Assembly (NCBI RefSeq): GCF_000959725.1
Contig: NZ_CP009323.1
Coordinates: forward strand, 372,001-436,000
DNA from: Burkholderia gladioli
GTDB taxonomy: Bacteria; Pseudomonadota; Gammaproteobacteria; Burkholderiales; Burkholderiaceae
Length of the DNA stretch: 64,000 nt
Direction: 5' to 3'
Below the pieces are notes generated by a model, which had not been told where the DNA came from, did no database searches, and worked only from the letters and a program-made list of their open reading frames with translations. Position numbers and translations under genes: made by a program. Below, one piece after another: positions 42,085-52,115 of this stretch; the first letter of the stretch is position 1, and every line of letters starts with the position of its first letter.

Positions 42085-44418
42085 TTACGCCTTCTCCACC
42101 ACGAGTTCACCGGACAGGCCGCCGAGTGCCGCACCGGCGGGCGTGGCAGCCGACACGCGGACCACCGTTTCGGCCAGGTTCGCGTCACGCACCGCCGGCA
42201 ACTGCACCGAGCGGCCGCCCTGACTGATGCGCACCGCATCGCCGTCGCTCAGGCCGAGGCGGTCGAACAGCGCGGCCGGCAGGCCGGCCGAATGCGCCGC
42301 CTTGGCCGCCACCGTCAGGTGCAGCGCGCCGGCACGGCGCGAGAGCGGATCGGCGTGATAGATCGGCACGTCGGCCAGGCGCTCGAAACCACCGTTGGCC
42401 GATGCGGCCTTGGCCGCGCGGGCCGGCTGCGCGGTCGCGGCATTCGACAGGCGCGAGGCTTGGTCGCCGTCGCCGAGCGCGGCGAGCCGCACTTCGTCCG
42501 AGGTTTCGTATTCGAAGTTCGGCAGGCCCAGCAGGCTGCCCAGCACGCGCAACACCTTCCAGCCCGGGCGCGTATCGCCGAGCGGGCGCACCACGCCGTT
42601 GAACGATTGGGCGCGGCCTTCCGCGTTGACGTAGGTGCCGGCCGTCTCGGTGAAGGGCGCGATCGGCAGCAGCACGTCGGCGTATTCGGCGCCGATCTTG
42701 AACGGCGACATCACCACCACCATCTCGGCCTGCTCGAGCGCGGCGCGCGCGGCGATCGGATCGGCCGTGTCGAACTCGGGTTCGACGTTGAGCAGCAGGT
42801 AGCCCTTGCGCGGCTGCGCGAACGCTTCGCGCGCGTTCAGGCCGCCCTCGCCCGGCAGCGCACCGACCAGGTGCGCGCCGACCGTGTTGGCCGCTTCGGT
42901 CAGGAAACCGAGCGTGGCACCGCTGTGTTCGGCGATCCACTGCGCGACGGCATGAATCTGCGCGAACTGAGGATGCTGGACCACGCCGTTGCCAAGCAGC
43001 ACCACGCGGCGTTCGCCGGTGGCAAGCGCCTTGGCCAAGCGCTGCGCCTCGGCCGAGGCCTCGACGCCTGCCAGCGATGCCGGCAGCTCGGCGCCGCTCG
43101 CCTGGGCGACCGCGGCGGCGATGCCGGCCAGCGTGTCGAGCCAGGCCGACGGCGCGGCGACGATGCGCTTCGCGCTCGGGATCAGGGCGTCGTCGCCCGT
43201 GGCGTGCAGCAGATGGATTTGAGCGCCGGCCTTGGCGGCCTGGCGCAGGCGTGCGGCGAACAGCGGATGATCGCGGCGCAGCGTCGAGCCGACCACGAAG
43301 GCGGTATCGACATTGGTCAATTCGGCGATCGGCATGCCCAACCACGGCGCACCCGACATCGACGCCGAGAAATCGGTCTGGCGCAGGCGGAAATCGACGT
43401 TCGGCACCTTCAGCTCGTGGGCCAGTTGCTTGACCAGGAACAGTTCCTCGACCGTGCTGTGCGGGCTCGCGAGCGCGGCCAGCGCATTGGCGCCGTGATC
43501 GGCCGCGATGCCCTTGAGGCCCTTCGCGACGTATTCGAGCGCGGTCTGCCAATCGGTCTCGATCCACTCGCCGCCCTGCTTCAGCATCGGCTTGGTCAGG
43601 CGCTCCTCGCTATTGAGGCCTTCGTAGGAGAAACGATCCTTGTCGGAGATCCAGCACTCGTTGACGGCTTCGTTCTCGAGCGGCAGCACGCGCATCACGC
43701 GGTTGTTCTTGACCTGCACGACCAGGTTCGCGCCCACCGAATCGTGCGGGCTGACCGACTTGCGGCGCGACAGCTCCCAGGTGCGGGCGCTGAAGCGGAA
43801 AGGCTTGCTCGTCAGCGCACCGACCGGGCACAGATCGATCATGTTGCCGGACAGCTCGGAGTCGACAGTCTTGCCGACGAAGGTGGTGATTTCAGAGTGC
43901 TCGCCGCGGCCCAGCATGCCGAACTCCATCACTCCGGCCACCTCCTCGCCGAAGCGCACGCAGCGCGTGCAGTGGATGCAGCGCGACATCTCTTCCATCG
44001 AGATCAGCGGGCCGACGTTCTTGTGGAACACCACGCGCTTTTCCTCGCGATAGCGCGAAGCCGACTTGCCGTAACCGACCGCCAGATCCTGCAGCTGGCA
44101 CTCACCGCCCTGGTCGCAGATCGGGCAATCGAGCGGGTGGTTGATCAGCAGGAATTCCATCACGGCCTGCTGCGCCTTGACCGCCTTTTCCGAGTGCGTG
44201 CGCACGATCATCCCGGCCGACACCGGCGTCGCGCAGGCCGGCACGGCCTTCGGCATCTTCTCGACGTCAACGAGACACATGCGGCAGTTCGCCGCAACCG
44301 ACAGCTTTTTGTGGTAGCAGAAGTGGGGAATATACTTGTCTGCCTTGTGTGCAGCCTGGATCACCATGCTGCCTTCGGGCACCTCGACCGTCTTCCCGTC
44401 TATCTCAAGTTCAACCAT
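42085..44418 (-). CDS. nuoG: NADH-quinone oxidoreductase subunit G
   Basis: Iron-sulfur subunit of the peripheral arm of complex I, 777 residues. The N-terminus holds the 2Fe-2S cluster N1b (CYHKKLSVAANCRMCLVDVEK...C), then N3 (HPLDCPICDQGGECQLQDL) and N4 (CIHCTRCVRFGEEVAG), followed by a molybdopterin-oxidoreductase-like domain without cofactor. An alanine-rich C-terminal region is seen. The gap to nuoF is 82 bases. Confidence 0.97.
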   Translation of the reverse strand: MVELEIDGKTVEVPEGSMVIQAAHKADKYIPHFCYHKKLSVAANCRMCLVDVEKMPKAVPACATPVSAGMIVRTHSEKAVKAQQAVMEFLLINHPLDCPICDQGGECQLQDLAVGYGKSASRYREEKRVVFHKNVGPLISMEEMSRCIHCTRCVRFGEEVAGVMEFGMLGRGEHSEITTFVGKTVDSELSGNMIDLCPVGALTSKPFRFSARTWELSRRKSVSPHDSVGANLVVQVKNNRVMRVLPLENEAVNECWISDKDRFSYEGLNSEERLTKPMLKQGGEWIETDWQTALEYVAKGLKGIAADHGANALAALASPHSTVEELFLVKQLAHELKVPNVDFRLRQTDFSASMSGAPWLGMPIAELTNVDTAFVVGSTLRRDHPLFAARLRQAAKAGAQIHLLHATGDDALIPSAKRIVAAPSAWLDTLAGIAAAVAQASGAELPASLAGVEASAEAQRLAKALATGERRVVLLGNGVVQHPQFAQIHAVAQWIAEHSGATLGFLTEAANTVGAHLVGALPGEGGLNAREAFAQPRKGYLLLNVEPEFDTADPIAARAALEQAEMVVVMSPFKIGAEYADVLLPIAPFTETAGTYVNAEGRAQSFNGVVRPLGDTRPGWKVLRVLGSLLGLPNFEYETSDEVRLAALGDGDQASRLSNAATAQPARAAKAASANGGFERLADVPIYHADPLSRRAGALHLTVAAKAAHSAGLPAALFDRLGLSDGDAVRISQGGRSVQLPAVRDANLAETVVRVSAATPAGAALGGLSGELVVEKA

Positions 44419-44500
44419 GATGATGTATGGTCCTTAGCCTTTAGCGCTCGCTCGCGCTCTCGCCCGTCGGGGCGCTGATGTTCCGCAATCGGGTTTCGCT

Positions 44501-45820
44501 TCAGGCCGCCGCGGCGACGCTGCCGTGCGAATGCTCGCCGACCATGCAATGCTTGTGCTCGACGTGATACGCGAACTCGTCCCAGTAGTGCTTCAGCATG
44601 CCGCGCACCGGCATGGCCGCCGCGTCGCCGAGCGCGCAGATGGTGCGGCCCATGATGTTCTCGGCCACCGAGTTCAGCAGGTCCAGATCCTCGACTCGGC
44701 CCTCGCCGTTCTCGATGCGCTTCACCACGCGATAAAGCCAGCCCGTGCCTTCGCGGCACGGCGTGCACTGGCCGCACGACTCCTCATGGTAGAAGTACGA
44801 CAGGCGCATCAGCGAGCGCACCATGCAGCGCGTCTCGTCCATCACGATCACCGCGCCCGACCCGAGCATCGATCCCGCCTTCGCGATCGAGTCGTAGTCC
44901 ATGTCGGTCTGCATCATCATCTCGCCGGGGATCACCGGCGCCGACGAACCGCCCGGGATCACCGCCTTCAGCTTGCGACCGCCGCGCATCCCGCCGGCCA
45001 GCTCGAGCAGCGCCGCGAACGGCGTGCCCAGCGGCACCTCGTAGTTGCCGGGACGCTCGACGTCGCCCGACACCGAATAGATCTTGGTGCCGCCGTTGTT
45101 CGGCTTGCCGATCTCGAGGTAGGCCTGGGGGCCGACCGTCAGCAGGAACGGCACCGCCGCGAAGGTTTCCGCGTTGTTGATGGTGGTCGGCTTGCCGTAC
45201 ACGCCGAAGCTGGCCGGGAACGGCGGCTTGAAGCGCGGCTGGCCCTTCTTGCCCTCGAGCGATTCGAGCAGCGCGGTTTCCTCGCCGCACACATAGGCAC
45301 CGTAACCATGGTGCGCATGCAGCTGGAACGAGAATTCCGAACCGAGGATGTTGTTGCCGAGATAACCGGCCGCGCGCGCTTCTTCCAGGGCTTCCTCGAA
45401 GCGTCGATAGACTTCGAAGATTTCACCGTGGATATAGTTGTAGCCGGCCGTGATGCCCATCGCATAGGCGCCGATCGCCATGCCCTCGATCACCGAGTGC
45501 GGGTTCCAGCGCAGGATGTCGCGATCCTTGAAGGTGCCCGGCTCGCCCTCGTCCGAGTTGCAGACCAGGTACTTCTGGCCCGGGAACTGGCGCGGCATGA
45601 AGCTCCACTTCAGGCCGGTCGGAAAACCCGCGCCGCCGCGGCCGCGCAGGCCCGAGGCCTTGACGTCGGCAATCACCTGCTCGGGGGGGATCTTTTCTTC
45701 GATGATGCGGCGCAGTTGCTTGTAGCCACCGCGCGCGACGTAGTCTTCGAGACGCCAGTTCTCGCCGTTCAGGTTGGCGAGGATCAGCGGTTTGATGTGA
45801 CGATCATGGAGGGACGTCAT
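44501..45820 (-). CDS. nuoF: NADH-quinone oxidoreductase subunit F (NADH/FMN binding)
   Basis: Flavoprotein subunit where NADH is oxidised, 439 residues. It has the FMN-binding Gly-rich motif [16 protein letters not shown], the NADH region [22 protein letters not shown]-like [15 protein letters not shown], and the N3 cluster ligands [15 protein letters not shown] plus a distal Cys. The start overlaps the nuoE stop by four bases (ATGA), giving translational coupling. Confidence 0.98.
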   Translation of the reverse strand: MTSLHDRHIKPLILANLNGENWRLEDYVARGGYKQLRRIIEEKIPPEQVIADVKASGLRGRGGAGFPTGLKWSFMPRQFPGQKYLVCNSDEGEPGTFKDRDILRWNPHSVIEGMAIGAYAMGITAGYNYIHGEIFEVYRRFEEALEEARAAGYLGNNILGSEFSFQLHAHHGYGAYVCGEETALLESLEGKKGQPRFKPPFPASFGVYGKPTTINNAETFAAVPFLLTVGPQAYLEIGKPNNGGTKIYSVSGDVERPGNYEVPLGTPFAALLELAGGMRGGRKLKAVIPGGSSAPVIPGEMMMQTDMDYDSIAKAGSMLGSGAVIVMDETRCMVRSLMRLSYFYHEESCGQCTPCREGTGWLYRVVKRIENGEGRVEDLDLLNSVAENIMGRTICALGDAAAMPVRGMLKHYWDEFAYHVEHKHCMVGEHSHGSVAAAA

Positions 45821-46302
45821 TTCGAAAGCTCCTCAAGAAGCTGGTCGATCTTCTCTCGGCTCATGAAGCTGCACATCTTGTGATTGTTGAGCAGCAGCAC
45901 CGGCGCGTCGCCGCAGGCGCCGAAACATTCGCCTTCCTTCAGCGAGAACCTGCCGTCGGGCGTGGTTTCGCCGAAATCGATACCGAGCTTCTGCTTCAGA
46001 TAGTCGGCCGTGGCCTCGGCGCCGCCATGCGGCCCGAGCTGGCACGGGAGATTCGTGCAGAGCGTGAGCTTGTGCTTCCCGACCGGCTTCAGTTCGTACA
46101 TCGTGTAGAACGTCGCGACCTCCTGCACGGCGACGGCCGGCATGCCGAGATAATCCGCGACGAACTGCATCAGTTCGGGCGACAGCCAGCCGTGCTCGTC
46201 CTGAGCGACGGCCAGGGCCGACATCACGGCGGACTGTTTCTGATCGGCGGGATATTTCGCAATCACGCGATCGATTTCTTTCAGGCCTTCAGCTGAGATC
46301 AT
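45817..46302 (-). CDS. nuoE: NADH-quinone oxidoreductase subunit E
   Basis: Thioredoxin-like 2Fe-2S subunit (cluster N1a) of complex I, 161 residues. Ligands are CTNLPC (Cys-x4-Cys) and CFGAC (Cys-x3-Cys). The start at 46302 ([18 protein letters not shown]) fits the family; an upstream in-frame start would add seven residues. It overlaps nuoF by four bases. Upstream is an unusually long 165-base gap to nuoD containing the palindrome TGCGCACC/GGTGCGCA at 46398-46418. Confidence 0.95.
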   Translation of the reverse strand: MISAEGLKEIDRVIAKYPADQKQSAVMSALAVAQDEHGWLSPELMQFVADYLGMPAVAVQEVATFYTMYELKPVGKHKLTLCTNLPCQLGPHGGAEATADYLKQKLGIDFGETTPDGRFSLKEGECFGACGDAPVLLLNNHKMCSFMSREKIDQLLEELSK

Positions 46303-46467
46303 TTTCAGACACGACTCTTTCAATTCCTACCGAACGAACAACCTGCCGCGGGGATGCGGGACGGCAGACCTGGCGCTCACTATTGACTGCCCGCGAATGC
46401 GCACCAGCACGGTGCGCAACGCGAAGCCTTACTGCTCGCCGCTCGCTCGACGCGGACGGCGTGACGA

Positions 46468-47721
46468 TCAACGGTCGATTTCGCCGAACACGATGTCCTG
46501 CGTACCGATGATCGTGACCGCGTCGGCAATCATGTGGCCGCGCGCCATTTCGTTGAGCGCGGAGAGATGCGCGTAACCGGGCGCGCGAATCTTGAGCCGG
46601 TACGGCTTGTTCGCGCCGTCGGACACGAGGTAGATGCCGAACTCACCCTTCGGATGTTCCACCGCTGCGTAGGCTTCGCCTTCCGGCACATGAAAACCTT
46701 CGGTGAACAACTTGAAATGGTGAATCAGGTCCTCCATGTTCGACTTCATGTCGACACGTTTGGGCGGCGCAACCTTGTGATTGTCGGTCATCACCGGCCC
46801 CGGATTCTTCCGCAGCCACTCAATACACTGTTTCGCGATGCGGCAGGACTGGCGCATTTCCTCGACCCGAACCAGGTAACGGTCGTAGCAATCGCCGTTC
46901 ACGCCGACCGGGATGTCGAAGTCGAGCCTGTCGTAGACCTCGTAGGGCTGCTTCTTGCGCAGGTCCCACTCGATGCCGGAGCCGCGCAGCATCGCGCCCG
47001 TCAGGCCGAGCTGCAGCGCACGCTCCGGGCTCACCACGCCGATCCCGACCAGGCGCTGTTTCCAGATCCGGTTGTCGGTCAGCAGGGTTTCGTATTCGTC
47101 CACGCATTTCGGGAAACGCATGAAGAAATCGTCGATGAAATCGAGTACCGAGCCTTGGCGGGCCTCGTTCATCTTCTCGAGGGCCTTGGCATTGCGGATC
47201 TTCGACGCCTTGTATTGCGGCATGACGTCAGGCAGATCCCGGTAGACGCCGCCCGGACGATAGTAGGCCGCGTGCATGCGCGCGCCCGACACCGCCTCGT
47301 AGACGTCCATCAGGTCCTCGCGCTCGCGGAACGCGTAGAGGAACACCGCCATCGCGCCGACGTCGAGGCCGTGCGAGCCGATCCACATCAGGTGGTTCAG
47401 CACGCGGGTGATTTCGTCGAACAGGACGCGGATGTACTTGGCGCGCTCCGGTACCTCGATACCGAGCAGTTTCTCGATCGCGAGCACGTAGCCGTGCTCG
47501 TTGACCATCATCGACACGTAGTCGAGGCGGTCCATGTAGGGCACCGACTGGATGAAGGTCTTGTTCTCGGCGAGCTTCTCGGTGGCCCGGTGCAGCAGGC
47601 CGATGTGCGGATCGGCGCGCTGGATCACCTCGCCGTCGAGCTCGAGCACGAGGCGCAGCACACCGTGCGCGGCCGGGTGCTGGGGACCGAAGTTGAGCGT
47701 GTAGTTCTTGATGTCAGCCAT
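46468..47721 (-). CDS. nuoD: NADH-quinone oxidoreductase subunit D
   Basis: Peripheral-arm subunit that lines the quinone-binding site, 417 residues, related to the large subunit of NiFe hydrogenase. It begins [31 protein letters not shown]; the conserved His of GPQHPAAHG contacts quinone. Other segments are [16 protein letters not shown] and the C-terminal DIVFGEIDR. It is 9 bases downstream of nuoC. Confidence 0.98.
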   Translation of the reverse strand: MADIKNYTLNFGPQHPAAHGVLRLVLELDGEVIQRADPHIGLLHRATEKLAENKTFIQSVPYMDRLDYVSMMVNEHGYVLAIEKLLGIEVPERAKYIRVLFDEITRVLNHLMWIGSHGLDVGAMAVFLYAFREREDLMDVYEAVSGARMHAAYYRPGGVYRDLPDVMPQYKASKIRNAKALEKMNEARQGSVLDFIDDFFMRFPKCVDEYETLLTDNRIWKQRLVGIGVVSPERALQLGLTGAMLRGSGIEWDLRKKQPYEVYDRLDFDIPVGVNGDCYDRYLVRVEEMRQSCRIAKQCIEWLRKNPGPVMTDNHKVAPPKRVDMKSNMEDLIHHFKLFTEGFHVPEGEAYAAVEHPKGEFGIYLVSDGANKPYRLKIRAPGYAHLSALNEMARGHMIADAVTIIGTQDIVFGEIDR

Positions 47722-47730
47722 GCCGCCCTC

Positions 47731-48333
47731 TCAATGTTTCAGGCCGCCGTAGCGATCCTCGCGGATCACGCGCGGCGTGATTTCTCGGGGCTCGATCGTC
47801 ACCGGCTGGTAGACGACGCGCTTTTCCTCCGGGTCGTAACGCATTTCGACGTAGCCCGAGAGCGGGAAGTCCTTGCGGAACGGGTGGCCAATGAAGCCGT
47901 AGTCGGTGAGGATGCGGCGCAGGTCCGGGTGGCCTTCGAAGACGATGCCGAACAGGTCGAAGGCCTCGCGCTCGTACCAGTTCGCCGAACTCCAGACCTC
48001 GACCATCGAGGCCAGGATCGGCAAGTCGTCGTCGGGTGCGAACACACGCAGGCGCAGGCGCCAGTTGTTGGTGATCGACAGCAGTTGCAGCACCGCCGCG
48101 AAGCGGGGGCCGTCGTAGGCGCCGTCGCCATAGGTTTGATAGTCGACGCCGCAGAGGTCGATCAGCTGTTCGAAGCCGAGCTTGCGGTCGTCGCGCAACT
48201 GGGTGGCCACCTCGACATAGTCGCGCGCGCGCACGACCAGGGTCAGCTCGCCGATCGCTTCGGTCAGGCTGACCACGCGCTCGCCGAGCGCGGCCTCGAG
48301 GTTGGCTTTCAGGGTCTCGATTTTGCTTGCCAT
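47731..48333 (-). CDS. nuoC: NADH-quinone oxidoreductase subunit C
   Basis: Peripheral-arm subunit of complex I (30-kDa type), 200 residues, separate from NuoD as in most betaproteobacteria. The signature is [42 protein letters not shown]. It is 19 bases downstream of nuoB. Confidence 0.98.
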   Translation of the reverse strand: MASKIETLKANLEAALGERVVSLTEAIGELTLVVRARDYVEVATQLRDDRKLGFEQLIDLCGVDYQTYGDGAYDGPRFAAVLQLLSITNNWRLRLRVFAPDDDLPILASMVEVWSSANWYEREAFDLFGIVFEGHPDLRRILTDYGFIGHPFRKDFPLSGYVEMRYDPEEKRVVYQPVTIEPREITPRVIREDRYGGLKH

Positions 48334-48352
48334 ATTGTGGGTGCTCGGGACT

Positions 48353-48832
48353 TTATTGACGGGCGATGGTGCTGGTCCGACGGATCTTCGCTTGCAGCTG
48401 GATCACGCCATAGACGAGCGCCTCGGCAGTCGGCGGACACCCTGGCACGTAGACATCGACGGGCACGATACGATCGCAGCCGCGCACGACGGAATAGGAA
48501 TAGTGATAGTAGCCGCCGCCATTGGCGCACGACCCCATTGAGATCACCCAGCGCGGCTCGGCCATCTGCTCGTAGACGCGGCGCAGCGCCGGTGCCATCT
48601 TGTTGCAGAGCGTGCCGGCGACGATCATCACGTCGGACTGGCGCGGACTCGGACGGAACACCACGCCGAACCGATCGAGATCGTAGCGGGCCGCGCCCGC
48701 GTGCATCATTTCGACCGCGCAGCATGCGAGACCGAACGTCATCGGCCACAGCGAACCGGTGCGCGTCCAGTTGATCAGTTTGTCAGCCGTGGTGGTGACA
48801 AACCCTTCCTTCAAGACCCCTTCGATACTCAT
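48353..48832 (-). CDS. nuoB: NADH-quinone oxidoreductase subunit B
   Basis: Subunit carrying the terminal 4Fe-4S cluster N2 that reduces quinone, 159 residues. Ligands are the tandem Cys in [14 protein letters not shown], the Cys in [21 protein letters not shown] and the Cys in [18 protein letters not shown] precedes the ATG at 48832. It is 66 bases downstream of nuoA. Confidence 0.98.
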   Translation of the reverse strand: MSIEGVLKEGFVTTTADKLINWTRTGSLWPMTFGLACCAVEMMHAGAARYDLDRFGVVFRPSPRQSDVMIVAGTLCNKMAPALRRVYEQMAEPRWVISMGSCANGGGYYHYSYSVVRGCDRIVPVDVYVPGCPPTAEALVYGVIQLQAKIRRTSTIARQ

Positions 48833-48898
48833 TGCTTTCCACTCCTGACAGGCGGCGGAGAGTGGCCGCCTCACGCAAACCGGTGACAAATCCGCCCG

Positions 48899-49258
48899 TT
48901 ACTCCCAGTCCAGGCCGCCCTTTCTCCAGATGTAGGCGAAGCCGAACAGGAATTCGAGCAGGAAGATCATCATGGCCATGAAGCCGGGCCAGCCGATGTC
49001 GCGGAAGGCGACACCCCATGGAAACAGGAAAGCGGTTTCGAGATCGAAGATGATGAACAGGATGGCGACGAGGTAGTAGCGCACGTCGAACTTCATGCGC
49101 GCGTCCTCGAAGGCCTCGAAACCGCACTCGTACGGTGAGTTCTTTTCGCTGTTGGGCTTGTTGGGACCGAGGACCTTGCCAATGCCGACCAATGCCACTC
49201 CCAAACCAACGCCCACGATGAGGAACAGCAAGACGGGGTAATAGGCAGCGAGGTTCAA
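48899..49258 (-). CDS. nuoA: NADH-quinone oxidoreductase subunit A (TTG start)
   Basis: First gene of the nuo operon, 119 residues, three membrane helices with the conserved loop [46 protein letters not shown]. Translation appears to start at TTG (49258-49256), preceded by AGAGGA with good spacing; no ATG fits the family N-terminus NLAAYYPVL. This may reduce initiation of the first subunit. The transcript presumably starts in 49259-49368, but no clear promoter was seen there. Confidence 0.95.
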   Translation of the reverse strand: MNLAAYYPVLLFLIVGVGLGVALVGIGKVLGPNKPNSEKNSPYECGFEAFEDARMKFDVRYYLVAILFIIFDLETAFLFPWGVAFRDIGWPGFMAMMIFLLEFLFGFAYIWRKGGLDWE

Positions 49259-49368
49259 GGCAATCCTCTATCGGTTAGTTCTGATCGTTCCGGAGCATAT
49301 CACCTTCCGGACAAAGGGTCATTTCGGACTGCACGCTATCCGGGGACAACGCAAATCGGAGCCTGAAA

Positions 49369-49404
49369 TGAAAAATGCCAGCCGCTTGGAAGCTGGCTGG
49401 CATT
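49369..49404 (-). terminator. intrinsic terminator after tRNA-Leu
   Basis: Stem AATGCCAGCC / GGCTGGCATT on the minus strand, followed by TTTTTCATTTC. It ends the tpiA-secG-tRNA-Leu transcript before nuoA, implying that nuo has its own promoter. Confidence 0.85.
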
Positions 49405-49413
49405 GCGGAATCT

Positions 49414-49498
49414 TGGTGCCGACGGCGAGACTCGAACTCGCACAGCTTTCGCCACTACCCCCTCAAGATAGCGTGTCTACCAATTTCACCACGTCGGC
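49414..49498 (-). tRNA. tRNA-Leu (anticodon GAG)
   Basis: The 85-nt class II tRNA on the minus strand begins GCCGACGTGGTGAAATTGG. It has anticodon loop CTTGAGG, a long variable arm, T-arm GAGTTCGAGTC and an encoded CCA end. The acceptor stem is GCCGACG/CGTCGGC. It is located between secG and nuoA as in many betaproteobacteria. Confidence 0.97.
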
Positions 49499-49608
49499 AC
49501 TACGGCAACTCGGGAAGAACTGCTGATTCCCGCGAATCGCTTCAAGAATTAAATTCTAACCCGTTTTCTTCTAGCTGATCAACTAGTATCGAGCGCTTTC
49601 TTGAATTT

Positions 49609-49998
49609 TTATTTCGGGACGTCCTGACCCGAACTCGACGCGGCCGAGGCGGCGGCGGGCACGGATGCCGAAGGCGCCGACGCGGCAGCAGCCTGCGAGC
49701 CCGCTGCGGCCGATGCCGGCGCCGTGGCCGCGCCGAGCAGGCCGATCGACGGTGCCGACTTGTAGGAACCGAGATAGGTCAGCGCCAGCGTGGCGATGAA
49801 GAATATTGTTGCGAGAACCGCGGTGGTACGCGACAGGAAGTTCGCCGAGCCGGTGGCGCCGAACAGGCTGCCCGACGCGCCGCTGCCGAAGGCCGCGCCC
49901 ATGTCGGCACCCTTGCCGTGCTGGAGCAGCACCAGGCCGATCACGCCGAGCGCAGACAGGATCTGCACCACGATAATCAAAACTTTCAGAAAGGACAT
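49609..49998 (-). CDS. secG: preprotein translocase subunit SecG
   Basis: Small SecYEG translocon subunit, 129 residues. There are two membrane helices: residues 2-22 (FLKVLIIVVQILSALGVIGLV) and about 52-72 (TAVLATIFFIATLALTYLG). Between them is the conserved LLQHGKGADMGAAFGSGASGSLFGATGSANFLSRTTA. The C-terminal 50 residues are a low-complexity Ala/Ser/Pro tail, longer than in E. coli. The start at 49998 has GGGTGA upstream. It is 79 bases downstream of tpiA. Confidence 0.95.
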   Translation of the reverse strand: MSFLKVLIIVVQILSALGVIGLVLLQHGKGADMGAAFGSGASGSLFGATGSANFLSRTTAVLATIFFIATLALTYLGSYKSAPSIGLLGAATAPASAAAGSQAAAASAPSASVPAAASAASSSGQDVPK

Positions 49999-50077
49999 CT
50001 CATTCACCCGAATTGTGGGACGCTGCGCGCCTCTCGCGCGGCCCCGGATTCACAAACCGACGGCGCCGGCCGCGCGC

Positions 50078-50833
50078 TTACTGCGCCGCGCGGCAGATCG
50101 CCAGGAAATCATTGCTCTTGAGCGACGCGCCGCCGATCAGGCCGCCGTCGATGTCCGGCTGGCCGAACAGTTCGGCCGCATTGTCCGGCTTCACGCTGCC
50201 GCCGTACAGCACCGACACCTGCTCGACACCCTTGGCGGCCAGCCGCGAACGCAGGAAGGCGTGCACCTGCTGTGCCTGCTCCGAACTCGCGCTCTTGCCC
50301 GTGCCGATCGCCCAGACCGGCTCGTAGGCCACCACGATGCGCGCCGCCTCCTCGGCCGACAGCAGCGCGAGCACCGCGTCGAGCTGCGCGCCGACCACCT
50401 GCTCGGTCGCATTCGACTCGCGCTCGGCCAGGGTCTCGCCGACGCAGACGATCGGCGTCAGGCCGGCCGCCAGCGCGCGCTGCGCCTTCACCGCGACCAG
50501 GTCGCTCGATTCGCCGTGGTAGGTGCGACGCTCGGAATGGCCGACCAGCGCGTACTTCGCACCGAACTCGGCGATCATCGCCGCCGCCACCTCGCCCGTA
50601 TAGGCGCCCTGCTCGTGGGCCGACACGTCCTGCGACCCCGCCACCACGCGGCTGCCCTGCAGCAGCTCGCCCACCTGCGCCAGATACGGGAACGGCACGC
50701 ACACCCCGATCTCGACACCGGCCTGCACGCCCTTCGCGCCCTCGAGCACTTCGTTGAGCAGCGCGCGATTGCCGTCGAGACGGCCGTGCATCTTCCAGTT
50801 ACCGACTACCCGCTTCACTCGTTGTGTGGACAT
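50078..50833 (-). CDS. tpiA: triosephosphate isomerase
   Basis: Glycolytic TIM-barrel enzyme of 251 residues interconverting dihydroxyacetone phosphate and glyceraldehyde 3-phosphate. Catalytic residues are visible: Asn-Lys in VVGNWKMHG, His in YALVGHSERR, Glu in VAYEPVWAIGTG (with the flexible loop), and the phosphate-binding VSVLYGGSVKPDN and DGGLIGGASL. Its position directly before secG is conserved in betaproteobacteria. Confidence 0.98.
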   Translation of the reverse strand: MSTQRVKRVVGNWKMHGRLDGNRALLNEVLEGAKGVQAGVEIGVCVPFPYLAQVGELLQGSRVVAGSQDVSAHEQGAYTGEVAAAMIAEFGAKYALVGHSERRTYHGESSDLVAVKAQRALAAGLTPIVCVGETLAERESNATEQVVGAQLDAVLALLSAEEAARIVVAYEPVWAIGTGKSASSEQAQQVHAFLRSRLAAKGVEQVSVLYGGSVKPDNAAELFGQPDIDGGLIGGASLKSNDFLAICRAAQ

Positions 50834-50985
50834 CGTCTCTCGTATCTCGAACTGAATCCGAACTGATGAATCTCATCAAGGCCGCATCGCCGGCGTCCGC
50901 CATCTCGAGAACGAGGACGGCCCCCACCGGCGCAGCAAACCGGCGATTTTACTTCGGCGCGCAAGAACCGGTCAAACCGCGAATG

Positions 50986-52005
50986 TCAAGCGCTCGCGCC
51001 CCATTCGAGCACGATCTTGCCGACATGCTCGCTGCTCTCCATCAGCGCGTGGGCCTGGGCGGCCTCGGACGCCGGCAGCACGCAGTGGATCACCGGGCGC
51101 ACCGTGCCGGCCTCGATCAGCGGCCAGACGGTTTCCTTCAACTGCGCGGCGATCCGGGCCTTGAACTCGACCGGACGCGGGCGCAGCGTCGAGCCCGTGA
51201 TGGTGAGCCGCCGGCGCAGGATCTCGCCGAGGCTGACCTCCGCCTTGGCGCCGCCGAGCAGCGCGATCACCACCAGCCGGCCGCCGTCGGCCAGCGCGCT
51301 CAGCTCTCGCGGCACATAAGTGCCGGCCACCATGTCCAGGATCACGTCCACGCCGCGGTCGTTGGTCAGCGACTTCACGACGTCGACAAAATCCTCGTTC
51401 CGGTAATTGATCGCCCGTTCCGCGCCAAGCGCCTCGCAGGCGCGGCATTTCTCGTCGGTGCCGGCGGTCGCGAACACGCGAAAACCGAGCGCGTGCGCGA
51501 TCTGGATCGCCGTCACGCCGATCCCGCTGGAGCCGCCCTGCACCAGCAGCGTTTCCTGCTCGCCGCCCTCGCCACGACCGAGCCCGCCGCGATCGAATAC
51601 GTTGCTCCAGACCGTGAAGAAGGTCTCGGGCAGCGAGGCCGCCTCGACCTCGCTCAGGCCCGCCGGGACCGGCAGGCACTGCGCGAGCGGCGCCGTCGCA
51701 TACTCGGCATAGCCGCCGCCCGCGAGCAAGGCGCATACGCGATCGCCGAGCGTCAGGCCAAACGGATTCGCGACGCCATCGCCAAATTCGCCGCCGACGA
51801 TCTCGCCCGCCACTTCCAGCCCGGGCAGGTCCGACGCACCCGCCGGCGGCGCATAGGCACCCTTGCGCTGGAACACGTCCGGGCGATTGATGCCGAACGC
51901 GGCCACCTTGATGAGCACTTCGCCGCGCTTCGGATCGGGCCGGGGCCGCTCGACGAGCTTGAGCACGTCGGGCGCGCCGAACTCGGTGATTTCGATCGCT
52001 TTCAT
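50986..52005 (-). CDS. NAD(P)H-quinone oxidoreductase, PIG3/Qor-like
   Basis: Zinc-independent medium-chain dehydrogenase/reductase of 339 residues. It begins MKAIEITEFGAPDVLKLVERP and has the GroES-like domain with GINRPDVFQRKGAYAPP, DLPGLEVAGEIV, the cofactor-binding loop LVQGGSSGIGVTAIQIAHALG and RRLTITGSTLRPRP. The PIG3/TP53I3-type pattern suggests one- or two-electron reduction of quinones with NADPH. GGAG lies nine bases upstream of the ATG. It follows pnp on the same strand but after a terminator, and its leader contains a 13-bp stem-loop. Confidence 0.9.
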   Translation of the reverse strand: MKAIEITEFGAPDVLKLVERPRPDPKRGEVLIKVAAFGINRPDVFQRKGAYAPPAGASDLPGLEVAGEIVGGEFGDGVANPFGLTLGDRVCALLAGGGYAEYATAPLAQCLPVPAGLSEVEAASLPETFFTVWSNVFDRGGLGRGEGGEQETLLVQGGSSGIGVTAIQIAHALGFRVFATAGTDEKCRACEALGAERAINYRNEDFVDVVKSLTNDRGVDVILDMVAGTYVPRELSALADGGRLVVIALLGGAKAEVSLGEILRRRLTITGSTLRPRPVEFKARIAAQLKETVWPLIEAGTVRPVIHCVLPASEAAQAHALMESSEHVGKIVLEWGASA

Positions 52006-52024
52006 TTGCGTCGCTCCAAGATAG

Positions 52025-52061
52025 GGACGGGCCTGCGCCGATTCACGACGCAGGCCCGTCC
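52025..52061 (-). repeat. 13-bp perfect inverted repeat in the leader of the quinone oxidoreductase gene
   Basis: GGACGGGCCTGCG (52025-52037) and CGCAGGCCCGTCC (52049-52061) form a perfect stem with an 11-base loop. There is no T run on either side. It lies 20 bases upstream of the gene start, so it may be a second, Rho-assisted terminator after pnp or a leader structure. Confidence 0.6.
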
Positions 52062-52071
52062 ATCCTGCAGG

Positions 52072-52103
52072 AAAAACGGCCGGCGCGCTGACGCGGCCGG
52101 CCG
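52072..52103 (-). terminator. intrinsic terminator of pnp
   Basis: On the minus strand, stem CGGCCGGCCGCG / CGCGCCGGCCG (one bulged base) with loop TCAG, followed by TTTTT, 12 bases after the pnp stop. Confidence 0.8.
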
Positions 52104-52115
52104 CTTTCTTTCCGC

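Noticed and set aside
41002..44478. Long plus-strand ORF (over 1,100 codons) opposite nuoH and nuoG
   Set aside because: Antisense shadow with repetitive His/Arg-rich composition; NuoG and NuoH motifs on the minus strand are unambiguous.
46534..48774. Plus-strand ORF of 746 codons opposite nuoD, nuoC and nuoB
   Set aside because: Antisense shadow; composition is that of a reversed high-GC coding frame.
49375..49578. 67-codon ORF containing WCRRRDSNSHSFRHYPLK
   Set aside because: Antisense of tRNA-Leu; a common annotation artefact.
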